Of a DNA stretch of 64,000 nucleotides, positions 51,123 to 63,070 are shown one piece after another. The notes below the pieces were generated by a model, which did not search any database, was not told the DNA's origin, and saw only the letters and a program-made list of their open reading frames with translations. Each line of letters starts with the position of its first letter. Positions within the stretch are counted from its first letter, which is position 1. The DNA is from Merluccius polli (lineage: Eukaryota; Chordata; Actinopteri; Gadiformes; Merlucciidae), in NCBI GenBank assembly GCA_030340625.1, contig JAOPHQ010000584.1, positions 232,123 to 296,122 on the forward strand, written 5' to 3'. A program made the translations under genes and the position numbers.

Positions 51123-52230
51123 AAGCACGTGATCTAGGCAACCAAGAGGAAGTGAGGACTCTTCGGGAAGCATTAACTGCGCACGAGCAGGAGATCATTA
51201 GTCTGAGGGTGAAGCTGGAGGCCAAGGACCGGGAACTCCATCTTCATAATCAACTTCAGTACAATAAGTTAAACCCAGAGAGCTTAAACACAAGCCATGT
51301 GCCTGATTATTTCCAGTACTGCACATGTTTTACTTATGACCAATTTAACATCTTGTGTGATTTTTTTTCCATTCCATCTGACCCAAATGCACCACAAACA
51401 CACATTCCGCTGGCATATAAACATGTTGATAACGAGATCTCAAAACTTACACTGCGCAGTCAATTGTTACTGACACTGATGAAATTGAGACAAAATTTGG
51501 ACCACAAAGATTTAGCCTTCCGCTTCCAGATTCGTTTACAAAGTGTCAGCACTTTGATAAACTCCTGGGTGGACTACATGTTTGACAGCTTAGGCAAATT
51601 GTCTGTTTGGCCACACAGGGACATCATTTCGGAGCATATGCCAGCTAAATTTAAGGAACAATTTCCTAACACCTTTGCCATTCTAGATGGCACAGAACTT
51701 AAGATTGAGAAACCAAGATCACTTGTGTTGCAGAGTCTTACTCCACCTACAAGTCTACAAACACCCTTAAGTCTCTAGTGGCATGTGATCCACGAGGTGC
51801 AGTCATTTATGTTTCTACCCTCTTCACCGGATCCATATCAGACAAAGAAATCTTCAATAGGTGCAACATCATTGACATTTTGAAGGGGGTGTGTTCAGTG
51901 TGGCTATCTAAATGTAGGAGATGGTTTGATGGTTGATAAGGGTTTCCTAATAGAGAAGGAAGTTGAGGAGATTGGCTTGAAACTTAACATTCCACCGTTT
52001 TGCAAGAGCAAACAGACAGATGCCACATGCAGATGTTGATATGACCAAAAAAATAGCCAAGCACAGGGTCCATGTTGAAAGAGCTATTGCAAAGATTAAA
52101 AGTTTAAAATTGTTTCAGGCAGAATCCCCATTACCCAACTCAGTAACATTAATCAAATATGGTATGTTGTCAGTATGTTGTCTAACTTCCAGCCACACAT
52201 CATCAAATATTAAGGTGTACAGTATGTGAG
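51123..52230 (+). pseudogene. THAP-DDE transposase, exon 4 (HTH and DDE endonuclease), frameshifted
   Basis: After acceptor TTTTCAG (51122): EARDLGNQEEVRTLREAL and a coiled coil (EIISLRVKLEAKDRELHLH). A helix-turn-helix-like FTYDQFNILCDFF and LRSQLLLTLMKLRQNLDHKD follow. The DDE endonuclease domain has FAILDGTELKIEKP (first Asp) and, in other frames, ACDPRGAVIYVSTLFTGSIS, VGDGLMVDKGFLIEKE (second Asp) and HRVHVERAIAKIKS (Glu). Frame changes occur near 51735, 51915 and 52018. A stop near 52229 is followed by AATAAA at 52322. Confidence 0.88.
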
Positions 52231-52378
52231 TGGAGATCAGCTAGGGAGTCATGCTGAGAGGTCATGTTGACTTGTGCCAACCTGCAACATCCTATACATC
52301 GGAGATTTGTTTTATACATGCAATAAAGAATATATACTTATACACTGCCTCATCTCATTAATTTACCTGATGGCTTAC

Positions 52379-52518
52379 CTGATGGCTTAGACCACTTCCT
52401 AGTAAGTATTTCTCTTCTCCTACAGTAAGCTCAATAGGGGGCCTGTTCACCAGGTAGCTGATAAGGTGTTCCTGTCTGCCTTTTTAATAATGAAAGTTTC
52501 TCGTCTGTAACTGAGGTC
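52379..52518 (-). CDS. Upstream exon of the YqaJ gene
   Basis: It lies between acceptor TTTTTCAG (52519 and above, plus coordinates) and donor GTAAGC (52378 and below). On the minus strand it encodes HLISYLVNRPPIELTVGEEK and YLLGSGLSHQ in one frame, with a stop earlier in the exon. The position beyond the transposase 3' end fits a gene transcribed toward the YqaJ exon. A further donor (GTAAGTG at 52967-52973) suggests a first exon at about 52974-53098 (MRPKSYRSQAKTETP). Confidence 0.5.
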
Positions 52519-53122
52519 CTGAAAAACAATACCCTAATCAATACAAAGGTAGGGCTTTCATGTGCAGAAGTCTGTTGTGCATGCTACTTGGAAACCTCAG
52601 ACCCCTAATGTTCTCACCTGCTTACTGTAGACCTATACCGACAGTCAATAGGCCTACGCCTACGATTTTCTGTTGCTTTAGCCACAACTACGGTGGAAAT
52701 GGGCACAGCCCTGATCTTGTTACCCCCTTGGCTTGTGCCATTGCTGGGGTAGGCTTGTGCAAGAGGATGTGCACGGCTCTGCATCTCTTGCTTTTGTAAT
52801 AGCCAGGTCCAAGGCATAGACTAGACCTACTACATGTGAACAGTAGCCTGGCGCGCTAAAAAATAAAGAGCGGTGAGTGGTCAGACGTCTCGGTTGCAAG
52901 CTATTCCACAACCGGTATGTACAGTATAAGCGGTTTTGATTTATAATTATTAGCATATATAAAGAAAATCACTTACCCTGCTGTGGCAAGAACATTGCTG
53001 CTCCCTTGATTGTTTCGCCTCCGGGGGTAGTGCTAGCGCTAATGCTAATAAGGTGAGGCGTCTCTGTCTTTGCTTGTGATCTATAGGATTTTGGCCTCAT
53101 TTGTAATGCATCGTTTTCTTAC

Positions 53123-55370
53123 CTACCTGAGATGTCGTGGGATGTAACCTTCAAATGCATATTGAAGTCCCTTCTGCCTCGTTCTATCGGAAATGTTTGC
53201 AGAATTCCCAGAAATTGGTAATAATCGCCCTAGGAAATTCGGGGATACCGGAACGTCATCATTGGAATCTATGATTTGACATGCGGGGTACGAAAGCTTG
53301 TCAGGTGTAGCAACAGTAGTCAAGGAGGGCCGTGGCCTTAGCGAACGGTGAATTGGGATTTCTCTTTCAATGGAGAGTAGCATTAGGTCAGAGAGCCTTT
53401 TTTTCCCCCCCACACCGGTTTCTCAGCACAGTTTTAATGAGTTTCAGTTTTGAGAAGGACCGCTCTACTGAAGCCATTGTCACCTGGTATCATCGCATAC
53501 GTTTTGAGGAGCATGGTCAGACTCGGAAAAACTGATTCAACATCATTTTCTCCAAGGCACTTGAGTGCAGCTGTGACATTGTTGGAGGGGAGTGCATATG
53601 ATGAGTGGAATACCTTTAGGCTCAGTGATGAGGTTTTCTTCATCTACATCATAGAACTGGCACATATGTTTGACAGATGCAGCAGCTTTGTCATCTAGTT
53701 TACCCATCCAGTGACGTGTGACAGTAAGGCAGTGAAGACCTGATAGGATTGACCCAGTAGGTGTGTCATTCTTTCCCTTGAATCTTCGGTGTAGCTCATG
53801 GGACAGCCTGTCAAGGAAGGAAAAGAACACCTTTCCCCCGGTAGTGCTCTTCCAAGGTCTTGGGCTTGGTAAACCTCTGTTGCTGATTTAGAGCCAAAGT
53901 TGTACTTTTGAGGTACCTTCCTGCGTCTGGCTTGTCCAGGTATTTCTTCTAGGCACCTCAATGCCTGCTGCCTCGGCTTGCCTTTCTGCTTTTGTAAAAA
54001 TGACCTTGAACTCCTCATCTGTCCTCATTGCCTTTACTCTTTCTATGACCCCTTCGACGATGGTGTATGATGCTGATAAGTCAAGGTTCTTTCTCTGAAG
54101 CGCAGCAGATGCGATGGCAGTCTCATTAAAGATGGGTGTGGTGATCTCCATGCACAGGATAAATTCAAAATCTATACTGCGCAGGAGCCTCCGGGCATCA
54201 CCTGCTGCAGAGTCTGGTGGATCACTGTCAGCCATGTTCTGAAGAAGCTTTACCACTGCAGAAAGGACCTTCTTCAGGGATCTCAGAGCATCTTCTCTGC
54301 CTGCCCACCTTGTGTCAGACAGCCTTTTCAGTTCACAGACTCTCTGACCCGGGTACATGGTTTGTTGGAGTTTCACAAATGCAGCATGGCGTTTTTGGGG
54401 ATCTGGCTAGGAAAGTGTGGAGACTCCTCAACTAGATTGAAAAAACAAACAAAGGGCTGACTTGATTTGGCACTCTCCACCAAGACGAGGGTTGAGACAG
54501 TGGCATGGCCAGTGCACATATAAAGCTTTCTCGTTGTGGCTTTGAATTCGTGACTGCAGGCCGCTGTATCCTCCACTCATGTTAGCGGCTCCATCGTAGC
54601 CTTGGCCCCTGATGTCTTCCACTTTTAATCCATCTCCTCAAGGACTGTCATCACAGAACATCCACCAATTATTTTGCTGTCGTTCCGCTCACATCACCAC
54701 ACCTGTAAAAATCTCTCCTTGACTTTCCATTTGATGGACAAAACGAACAACAAAGGACACTTGCTCAACAATTGGAGAAACATCTGTTGTCTCATCAAGA
54801 GAATGGAGAATGTTTTTGACTCATCCATCTCTTTGAGACTTTCTCCTCTGACATAGGTAGCAAAGGCACTGATTATGTCATTCTGTGTTCTGTTGGACAA
54901 CAGTGATACATGGGCTGTTTTCTGTTTTGAATGGATTTTGTTGATGTGATCAAGATGCATTTTGATGGAGTCATAGTTTGAAAGTAGCTGTACAAGCTCA
55001 AGGAAATTTCCTTTATTCAGAGATGTATTACTTTCATTCTGACCCCTGAATGCTCCATTTTGGTCGTGCCAAGATACAGTGTAATGTCTATCAGATCTTC
55101 CTCATTATCTCCCTGTTTCGTTGTCGTTCTTCCTCTCTTCTGGCTTGACCTTCCCATGTCTGCCCTTCTGAAAGCTTCTTCCAGTGGTCTCTGCTTAAAG
55201 TTTGCTCCACCTTACCATGCTTACCATATGTGCTTCTGTTTTTTTATGCTCCTTAATTTTTTCTGTGCTTTTTTCCAATTGTCAACTCCCACCGTTCTCC
55301 AAGCTACTTTACTTTCATACTTTTCCTCTTTCATGAAAAGTTGGTACAACTAAAACAAAACATGGAATCA
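53123..55370 (-). pseudogene. Decayed hAT transposase (ZMYM1/TTF type)
   Basis: Minus-strand fragments in order: a TTF-like piece (55330-55200, NWKKAQKK-like), SNRTQNDIISAFATYVRGES (54890), QGYDGAANMSGGYSGLQS (54600), LSDTRWAGREDALRSLKKVL (54320), CMEITTPIFNETAIASAALQ, and NNVTAALKCLGENDVESVFP (53600). Last comes the hATC signature MASVERSFSKLKLIK (about 53455) with RLSDLMLLSIEREI (53400). At least six frame changes are visible. It is a different lineage from the hAT at 27590-32121 but of the same domain type. Its terminal repeats were not found. The join at its 3' end with sequence of the ISL2EU-type element lies near 53340. Confidence 0.8.
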
Positions 55371-55439
55371 CTTTCCCCCAGCATTATTCAGCCAGGGATT
55401 GTCCTTGATACCAACTCCCTGTGAATGAAACGCCCCTCT

Positions 55440-55860
55440 AGTTTTGGGAAACCTTAAACTGGCCTTGGTCAAGTGTGGGGACGTATGTATAACCGCACAA
55501 TATAACACTAAGCTGTAATATTCCCTCATGTAGCCACAAGGGGACAGGAACAATACATAAACTGTAATATCTACACATAGCCACTAAGGGAAATAGAAAC
55601 AAATATATAAGCTGTATTAACTGCACCTGGCCACCAGATGGCAGCACACAATACACTGGGGGCGGGCGCAACCCCTAGAGGCCACGTATCTGGAAAGATA
55701 TCCGGCTAAGGGGGCGCTCCACACGTGAACTAATACATACCCCTTCTTTTGCTTCATAGGAGTAATAGTCCTAAAAGTTAAACAATTTAAAGTGAGTTAA
55801 AAGCGAAAAGAAAAAAACCCACGGATGGTTTACCGTGGGTCAACATCAACTCACCAACCG
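55440..55860. other. LTR-like sequence
   Basis: It contains caccagatggcagc and gggcgggcgcaacccctagagg. The segment agttaaacaatttaaagtgagttaaaagcg parallels aagctaaacaaataaagtgagttataagcg of the solo LTR at 29180-29575. A small inverted repeat (acccacggatggtttaccgtgggt) lies at 55818-55841. I take it as part of an LTR of the same broad family; the ends were not fixed. Confidence 0.4.
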
Positions 55861-56640
55861 ACTTAGTTCGGGAAAACCCCCCCACTATACAGGAGGAAAA
55901 CCCTGTCGCATCTCTAAAGTGGACGGCATTCACCTTGGTGTGTCTCAAAGAATACATGGGGCCCCGTAGCCAACGAACAGTAGACAAAATTATCAACACA
56001 TCATACAATCAATCTGTCATACCGTCATCACAGTATCTTGAGGACACAAAGGCACAGTAATAAAGGCTGAATATTCATCACAGAAATCCCCTTCAAATAC
56101 TTATATGCCATGAATAACCAAAATCGAATACTCTCCAGGCATACGGGACAGTAAAACCTATATAGAACTAAAAAACGCCTTGATAGACATGCATGCAATG
56201 GCTCATGTGGTCCTCCATACCATGCAGGGTTCCCCAAACATCAGTGTTATCACCCCGTTTCCGTAGCCGACCTCAGGTCGGCACAGTTCACGAATTTAAT
56301 GTCCATCATGTCATCCATCAGCAAGGCCACACGACAAGGGTACTAAACCGTACCCAAGTAGTGCCTCGCCCGAGGATCCGCGCTCATCAACTTGGCCATA
56401 CCAGTGATCAGAACCATATTCCCCGTAGCATCCAAAGAAATTCATCAGTCTCATTATTAAAGCAATCATGGGAAAACAGCATAACACATCCAATTTATAA
56501 ACAATGCCTTGTAATGACAAACATGACCCACACTGTGCGTTTAATAATTCATCACTCAAGTAAACCAGAAGCCAATGTACCTCCTAGACACAGGAGCCAA
56601 CCTCAGGAAATCAGGTACCACTCCTATGTAACCGAGCCTG
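55861..56640. other. No gene seen, probably remnant of the LTR element
   Basis: No recognisable protein. It lies between LTR-like sequence and an integrase remnant in the orientation expected for the 3' part of a minus-strand retroelement. Confidence 0.3.
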
Positions 56641-56649
56641 ATCAGGTCG

Positions 56650-56928
56650 GGGCGCTCACTGTCCCCTGAACACTCTCAGGTACACCTGGTCACCTGGCCC
56701 CCCCCTCCTTGGTGGTTCGTCCTTCGGCTCTGAAATTCTGTTTCTCAGAAATGTTGTTAGTTTCTTGAATGTCCCATTCACTCTTTCCACCATTCCTTGT
56801 GACTGAGAATGAAACCTAACCGCTGTTTGATGCGTAACTGCTGCACCACACAGCGTTGATGCTGTATTTTTGACGTGGCGGTGGACATAGCTAACAAGTA
56901 AAGATATTAAAACACAGCATGACAGCAT
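56650..56928 (-). pseudogene. Retroviral-type integrase C-terminal remnant
   Basis: The frame holds FHSQSQGMVERVNGTFKKL, the stretch around the third catalytic residue of a retroviral-type integrase (Glu in MVERVN). A basic Pro-rich part and GPGDQVYLRVF, the SH3-like C-terminal module, follow. The catalytic aspartates and everything upstream are absent or unrecognisable. It is a defective fragment, most like endogenous-retrovirus integrases. Confidence 0.55.
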
Positions 56929-57764
56929 TAGGCGTTGGCGTTTGCAAGGTAATCCCCATTCTTCCTAATGTCAATAAACTATCTACTCTAGCTGTGCATT
57001 AGATCCTTTCCCAACAGATTGCTGAAGTATTTTCCAATGATTACTTTAACCAGGTCATTGCAAATGTTCAAAGAACATTTGCTGACTTAAGCCAATTCGA
57101 CAATTAAACAAATAAAACAAAAACAAAAAAAATCAAAATCAAAATGCAATCTATTTCAACAAAACACATGGTACGCAAGATATGGTTGTTTCCAAAGGCC
57201 AAACTCTACGCCCAGCAAGCAGATGGCGTTTTGATTTTACGACTAAGATAACCTCAAGGTCCCAGGTCATGGGAGAGAGCTGTTAACGTAAACAATTAAC
57301 ACTTAGGGATGTCTGTTTTTCTTCTTTTAATTTACACCTTTAGCCTTTAGGTTTATCTATGTCTCTAAGTTGTAAGGGGACACCTCTGTGTCCTCTCCTA
57401 GAGCAGACACATTCTTTATAAGGATGAGTGAATATGATGAACAAAAAATGAGGAGAACAACCTTTAAATGTATAACAGAAAATAAACTACACAAGGTCCA
57501 ATGGAAGCAACAAAACTCAACAAATCTGTTAGAGTGATCTATGCTGTGCTTTGAACATGTGCTGGATCAGTGGGATGTTTTAATGAAGATAGGAGAGCAT
57601 AATTGTTATTTGTTGTTGTATCATCATCTGTTTTTCTCTTGTATGTCTTCAACTTCATCACTTCTCTCCATGTCACTGTCGTCAGTCTTCTCTCTGTCTT
57701 CATCATCACAATTTTCCCTCCATAACATCCATTTCCCTTCTCTCTATCTTCATCAGCTTCATCA
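56929..57764. other. No gene seen
   Basis: AT-rich with short frames. CT/TC-rich sequence lies around 57640-57760. No motif that I can support. Confidence 0.5.
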
Positions 57765-58331
57765 GCTCTATTGAGCCATGTATCCCCATAAACTTAAGTA
57801 GCAATGACTTCATGAACTTCATTTTAAAATAAAAGTATTACTATGAGAGAGAAAATTAGTCACCAAATGCCCTAATAGGTATCACAGGCTCTCCAACATC
57901 AGACACTTTGACTGGTGCAACCTTAGATGTGTATTTGGAGTGTTTTTCTGCTGTCGGTCTTCATCAGTTAACTTCTATATTTCTTCATTGAAGTCATCAA
58001 CCTGTCTGCTAGACCCCATCCCAACTAGGCTGCTTAAAGAAGTTGTACCCTTAATTGGCACTTCTTTACTGGATATGATTAATCTTTCTTTATTATCAGG
58101 ATATGTACCACAGTCCTTTAAAGTAGCTGTAATTAAACCCTTCTTAAAAAGCCCACTCTTGACCCAGGGTTCTAGCCAACTATAGACCGATTTCTAATCT
58201 CCCCTTTCTGTCTACGATTCTGGAGAAAGTAGTCACCAAACGATTGTGTGACATTCTACATAACAATAGTTTATTTGAGTTAGAGTTCATCATAGCACAG
58301 AGACAGCTCTGGTTAAAGTTATAATGACCTT
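57765..58331 (+). pseudogene. L2 LINE copy E, linker and start of RT
   Basis: Same family as the full-length L2 at 19709-24489: the stretch around 57985-58140 (PTRLLKEVVPLIGTSLLDM, GYVPQSFKVAVIKP) matches it almost base for base. Small deletions shift the frame repeatedly. The copy is interrupted at 58331 by chromodomain gypsy 2 and resumes at 63584. Confidence 0.9.
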
Positions 58332-58871
58332 TGTCGTTGTTTACTCATGTTTTGCACACGGGGAGTTTGTGTTTTTGTTTTTTCCCGTGCTTTGTGTTGC
58401 ACTTGGTTTGCTCTGTCTTCCTCCGCAGGCATTGGTTGTGGGCAGGTGCGGGGCGTGGCTGGTGGAGCTGGGCACTTACGAGACACACCTGATTCACATC
58501 ATCGTTTGGACTCCTTTATTAGGCCGGCTCTAACTTTGCTTCAGCGCCAGAGTATTCCGTCACACACGGTACCAGTGGCTCACAGTTTGCTCGACTAGTT
58601 TCTGTTCCGTCTAGTGAGTTTGTTCGTGTTTTTTGAGTTGGTTACGTTCTTACCTTTTGTTCCTCTTCTTCAACCTCGACCTCTTACCTGTGGATGGTCC
58701 TCGTGGTTCCGGTGTCTCCAGTGCTCAGCCTACCTCGCCTACCCGCTCCTGCCTCGACCCGCCATTGTCTTTATTTTTGTTTGGCTGTTAGAATAAAAAC
58801 CATGTTCTATCTACTCGGTCCCTGTCTTCCGCTTTCGGGATCCTAAGAAACACTTTAGCTAAACCTTAACA
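58332..58871 (+). mobile_element. 5' LTR of chromodomain gypsy 2
   Basis: 540 bp from TGTCGTTGTTTACTC to CTTAACA. It has GAATAAAAACC (polyadenylation signal) near 58791. It is followed by GAATACTCTGGCC, nearly the same primer region as in gypsy 1. Confidence 0.9.
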
Positions 58872-58889
58872 GAATACTCTGGCCCTAAA

Positions 58890-59860
58890 TGGATCCTGCG
58901 GAGACGGAAAGGGTCCGGCTGGCGCTCTCTTCCAAGGAGTGCAAATTGGACAACACGACGCCGATCTACAAGACGTTTCCAGGGCATTAACTACACTCCC
59001 TACCGGCATGGAACAGCTGGGGAATCGTCTGGAGCAGATGTTCGCTCGGGTCTCGTCACTCACGCTCCCATCGTGCCCCTCGGACCAGCGGATTCGACCA
59101 GCCACGAACCTCTGCGGCGGCATCTGTTTTACCTCTGTTCCAGTCTCGCAAACCGTTTATTCCAACCACTCAGGTATTGGGGAGGGAGTTAGGCAGATGT
59201 CGGCAGTTCCTACACAATGTGATCTTGTTTTGAACAACCCCTGACGTACGCTGGCGATAGAACTAAGACGGCGTAGTTATGGCCTTTTGTCCGGCCAAGC
59301 CTCCGACTGGGCGGGGTAGCTATCTCATTTAACGTTACTCGCGGCTTTACTCTGAGTTTATTGACAACATGGGGGGGTTTTGACCACCGGTCCAGGGGAA
59401 AGAGGCCAGCACCCGACTACTCTTCTTCGTCAGGGTGCGGACTCTGTCTCCAGTTCGCTCTCAATTTCCGCATTCTCGCTGTGGAGAGCGGCTGGGACGA
59501 CACAGCCTTGCAGAGCGTGTTTTTAGAGGTCTGTCTGACCGGAGAGACGAATTAGCAGTTAGAGACGAGACGTTGTCGCTAGAGGACCTTATCGCTTTAG
59601 CTATTCGTCTGGACAATAGGCTCAGGGAGAGGTGCAGGGAGAGGCACGACCGCACTTCCGGGCTATCGAGGCCTCCGCATGGCCCACGGCGGGCTAATTC
59701 CTCTCGCCGTCAGGCTCTCGATACCTCCTCCGGTTCCGATCCGGGGGTAGAACCAATGCAAGTAGGTAGGACGGTTTGTCCGCGGCAGAACGCCGTCGTC
59801 GTACGGTGAATCGATTTTGTTTGTACTGTGGGGGAGGGTGGACATTTGGTGGACTTGCCC
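58890..59860 (+). pseudogene. Gag of chromodomain gypsy 2
   Basis: It starts MDPAETERVRLALSS at 58890. Later frames give TLPTGMEQLGNRLEQMF, ESGWDDTALQSVFL (59490), EDLIALAIRLDNRLRERC (59585), EPMQVGR (59750) and a zinc-knuckle remnant FCLYCGGG near 59815 whose later Cys is lost. Many frameshifts. Confidence 0.85.
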
Positions 59861-59939
59861 GCTTACGGGAAAAGGGGGGGTTCATCAACGTCCAGGGGGC
59901 GTTGGTGAACCAAACGTTTGCTCAGCCACCTCCTCGTCT

Positions 59940-61300
59940 CGGATCCTTGTCAAGGTCACCTTGTTGGTACCTATTCCACTGTCTGTATTTATTGATTCGG
60001 GGGCGGATGAGAACCTTATCGACACTGCATTTTGTACTAAGGCTCAGTTACTCTGGAGCAACTCCCGAGCCAAGAGAGGTTCTCGGTTAGATGGCGGCTA
60101 CTGGCTCGTGTAACTCACCGCACCATTCCCGTTACACCTTCAACTCTCCGGTAATCTCACGAGCATATTTCTTATACGTCATACCTTCTCCGACGTCTCC
60201 CATTGTACTCGGTCTTCCGTGGCTTAGACTCCAACAATCGCACCTTGATTGGGCTACTTCCTCCATCGCTAGCTGGAGTATTTTTTGTCACTCCCATTGT
60301 CTTCGTTCTGCTATGCCTCCTGGCAAACTCCCTTCTGCATTCGGCTATCGGCTAGTCCTATCGACCTCGCTAATGTTCCTACTGTGTATCATGATCTCCA
60401 GGAGGTTTTCAGTAAAGATAGGGCCCTATCCTTACCTCCTCACCGCCCGTACGATGCGCTATTAACCTTCTGTCCGGTGCTTCTCTGCCGTCAAGTAAAG
60501 GCTACATCTCCGAGTCTTTGGCCAACGGCCTTATTCGTACCTCTTCTTCCCCGGTGGGTTCGGGGTTTTTTTGTTGAGAGAAGGATAGTCCTGCGTCCCT
60601 GCGTGGATATAGAGGCATAAATGACATTACGGTTAAGAATAAGTATCCCTGCCTCTTTTAGACTCTGTGTTTACACCTCTTCACCAGGCCACTCTGTTCT
60701 CCAAACTGGATCTCCGTAACGCTTATCATTTAGTTCGTATTCGGGAGGGGGACAAGTGGAAGACTGCATTCAACACTCCTCTCGGGCACTTCGAGTATCT
60801 GGTTATGCCCTTTGGGCTCACTAACGCGCCGGCTATTTTCCAAGCACTCATAAATGACGTTCTCCGGGACATGTTACATCGCTTTGTGTTCGATACCTGG
60901 ATGATATTCTTATTTTCTCTAGGAACCAAGCGAACACGAGCAGCATGTAAGGTGGTTCTCCAATGCCTTCTCGAGGATAGATTATTTGTTTAAAGCTGAG
61001 AAGTGCGCGTTTCACACTAAGTCTGTCAGTTTTCTTGGGTTCATCGTTAAGGAGGGTCAACTGCAAGCGGATCCTGAAAAGGTGGTGCGGTCGAATGGCC
61101 TGTCCCGTCCTCTCGGAAACAGCTCCAACGTTTCTTGGGGTTTCGCTAACTTTTACAGACATTTTATTAGGAACTATAGCGAGTTGCGGCCCCTTATCTA
61201 AGTTAACCTCTACCAAGGTTGTTTTCAGTTGGTCGCAGGCGGCGACTCGCGTTTACGCGTTTTAAGACATTGTTTTCCTCCGGTCCTCAACCATCCGGAT
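59940..61300 (+). pseudogene. Protease and reverse transcriptase of chromodomain gypsy 2
   Basis: The protease active site is intact in one frame (FIDSGADENLID near 59990). The RT shows LPPHRPYDALLTF (60435), FSKLDLRNAYHLVRIREGD (60700), MPFGLTNAPAIFQALINDVL (60805) and, one base out of frame, the YLDDIL box near 60895. FLGFIVKEGQLQADP (61035) follows. At least eight frame changes. Confidence 0.88.
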
Positions 61301-61309
61301 CTGTCTGTC

Positions 61310-63060
61310 CAGTTTGTTGTGGAGGTGGACTCGTCTAACATGGGGGGGAGCCGTACTCTCTCAACGCTCTGCAAGGACAGTAACTTCACCGGTGTCGTTT
61401 TTCTCTCGCGTCTGAGTCCTGCCGAGGAGAACTACGACGTGGGCAACCGGGAGTTGTTAGCGGTGGTTTAGCTCTCCAGGAATGGAGACATTGGTTGGAG
61501 GGAGCCGAGCATCCGTTTTTATTTGGACTGACCATCGTAACCTGGCTTACCTCCAGACCGCGCGCCGTCTTAACTCCCGTCAAGCACGTTGGTCCCTCTT
61601 CCTGGGGAGATTTCGTTTCACCCTCACCTACCGTCCGGGTTCCAAGAATGGAAAGGCTGACGCCCTCTCCCGTCAGTTTGATTCCCCTGGGGCACAGTCG
61701 GTGGAGAAGAACATTCTCTCCCCACTTGTGTCGGGGCCGCCCGGTGGGAGATCGAGCAGGAGGTCCAAGATGCCCAGCAGGACCAACCCATCCCCGAGGG
61801 CTGTCCTCCGGGTCGGCTGTTGTCCCTCCAGCAACCCGCACGGCAGTTCTTCATGGGGGCACGAGTCCAGAGTCGCGTGCCATCCGGGGTCTTACCGCAC
61901 TCAATCCTCCTACGCAACGGTTCTGGTGGCCCTCTATGACCGCGACGTGAAGGAGTTCGTGGCGGCCTGCTCCATCTGTGCTCGTGGCAAGTCTTCCCAC
62001 CGCCCCCGGCGGGTCTCCTGCGTCCCCTGCCTTCCTCACAGACCCTGGTCTCATATCGCTGTGGACTTTGTTACGGGGCTTCCACCCTCTGAGGGCAATA
62101 CGGTCATCCTCACTATTGTCGATCGTTTTTCTAAGACTGTACATTTTGTGCCATTACCTAAGTTGCCTTCTGCCCTAGAGACTGCAAACCTGCTGGTTCA
62201 ACGTGTTTCGACTCCACGCATCCCCCAGGACATCGTTTCGACCGTGGACCGCAGTTCTCATCCCGCGTGTGGAAGGCGTTTTGTCTGGCGTTGGGGGCAT
62301 CGGTCAGTCTCTCATCCGGCTACCACCCTCAAACTAACGGCCAGACCGAACGCGCCAACCAGGACCTGGGATCGGCGCTACGGTGCGTCGCCGGCCAAGC
62401 ATCCCGTCTCCTGGGCCACCCACCTTCCTTGGGTGGAGTACGCCAGGAACTCATTGGTCTGCTCGTCCACTGGTATGTCTCCCTTCTCTGTTTCCATGGG
62501 CTTTCAGCCCCCACTGTTTCCTGTACAGGAGGCAGAGGTGGCGGTTCCTCTGTCCAGGAACATTTTCGGCGCATCTGCCAGGTCTGGCTGGACACCAGAG
62601 AGGCGCTGGTCGTACAGCGGTTAGGAACCGGCAGGTAGCGGATTGCCACCGTACCCCAGCCCCACTACCAGGTGGGGCAGAGCGTTTGGCTCTCGTCCCG
62701 CACCTGCCTCTCCGGACAGAGAGTAATAAACTAACTCCTAAGTACATCGGTCCATACGTCATTGCTGGTATCATTAACCTGTGTGCTATCAAACTGAAGT
62801 TGCCTCCTGCTCTCAACATTCACCGATGTTTCTCTGTTAAAGCGGTATCGTTCAGTGCCCTTAACCTCTCCGAGCCCCCGCCACCCCCCTGCTCGTCGAT
62901 GACCACCCGGTCTACTCTGTCGGGAGCTGCTGGAGTACGGAGACGGTGTAGGGGTTTCAGTACCTCGTCGATTGGGAGGGTACGGGCCGGAGGAGCGGTC
63001 TTGGGTCTCCGGTCCATGATTTGGACCCTACTCTGATCCGGGACTTTCATAGACGTTATC
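61310..63060 (+). pseudogene. RNase H, integrase and chromodomain remnants of chromodomain gypsy 2
   Basis: RNase H: FVVEVDSSNMG, FIWTDHRNLAYLQTA, LTYRPGSKNGKADALSRQFD. Integrase: CSICARGKSSHRPR zinc-binding cysteines, HIAVDFVTGLPPSEGNTVIL (first Asp), a broken second Asp region near 62240, and SSGYHPQTNGQTERANQD (Glu, 62310). LSRNIFGA-type tail and a poor chromodomain near 62900-63050 (one frame reads FHRRYLDKPG). Open for 380 codons only in 61482-62624. Confidence 0.85.
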
Positions 63061-63070
63061 TGGACAAGCC

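Larger units (their letters stand above)
45500..53120 (+). mobile_element. ISL2EU-type DNA transposon: THAP-DDE transposase plus antisense YqaJ nuclease
   Basis: A large element whose two genes face each other. The plus-strand transposase gene (THAP finger exons at 45657 and 46005, a linker exon at 50198 and the DDE exon at 51123-52230) is spliced in frame. The minus-strand gene has a YqaJ/lambda-exonuclease-like exon at 51048-50292, inside the last transposase intron, and at least one upstream exon at 52518-52379. The pairing of THAP/DDE_4 transposase with YqaJ is known for ISL2EU elements. The outer limits are uncertain: I could not identify the terminal repeats. Coding damage shows it is inactive. 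Confidence 0.7.

Noticed and set aside
56193..56669. 158-codon plus-strand frame
   Set aside because: No recognisable domain, His/Gln/Arg-rich; it lies between LTR-like sequence and an integrase remnant read on the other strand.
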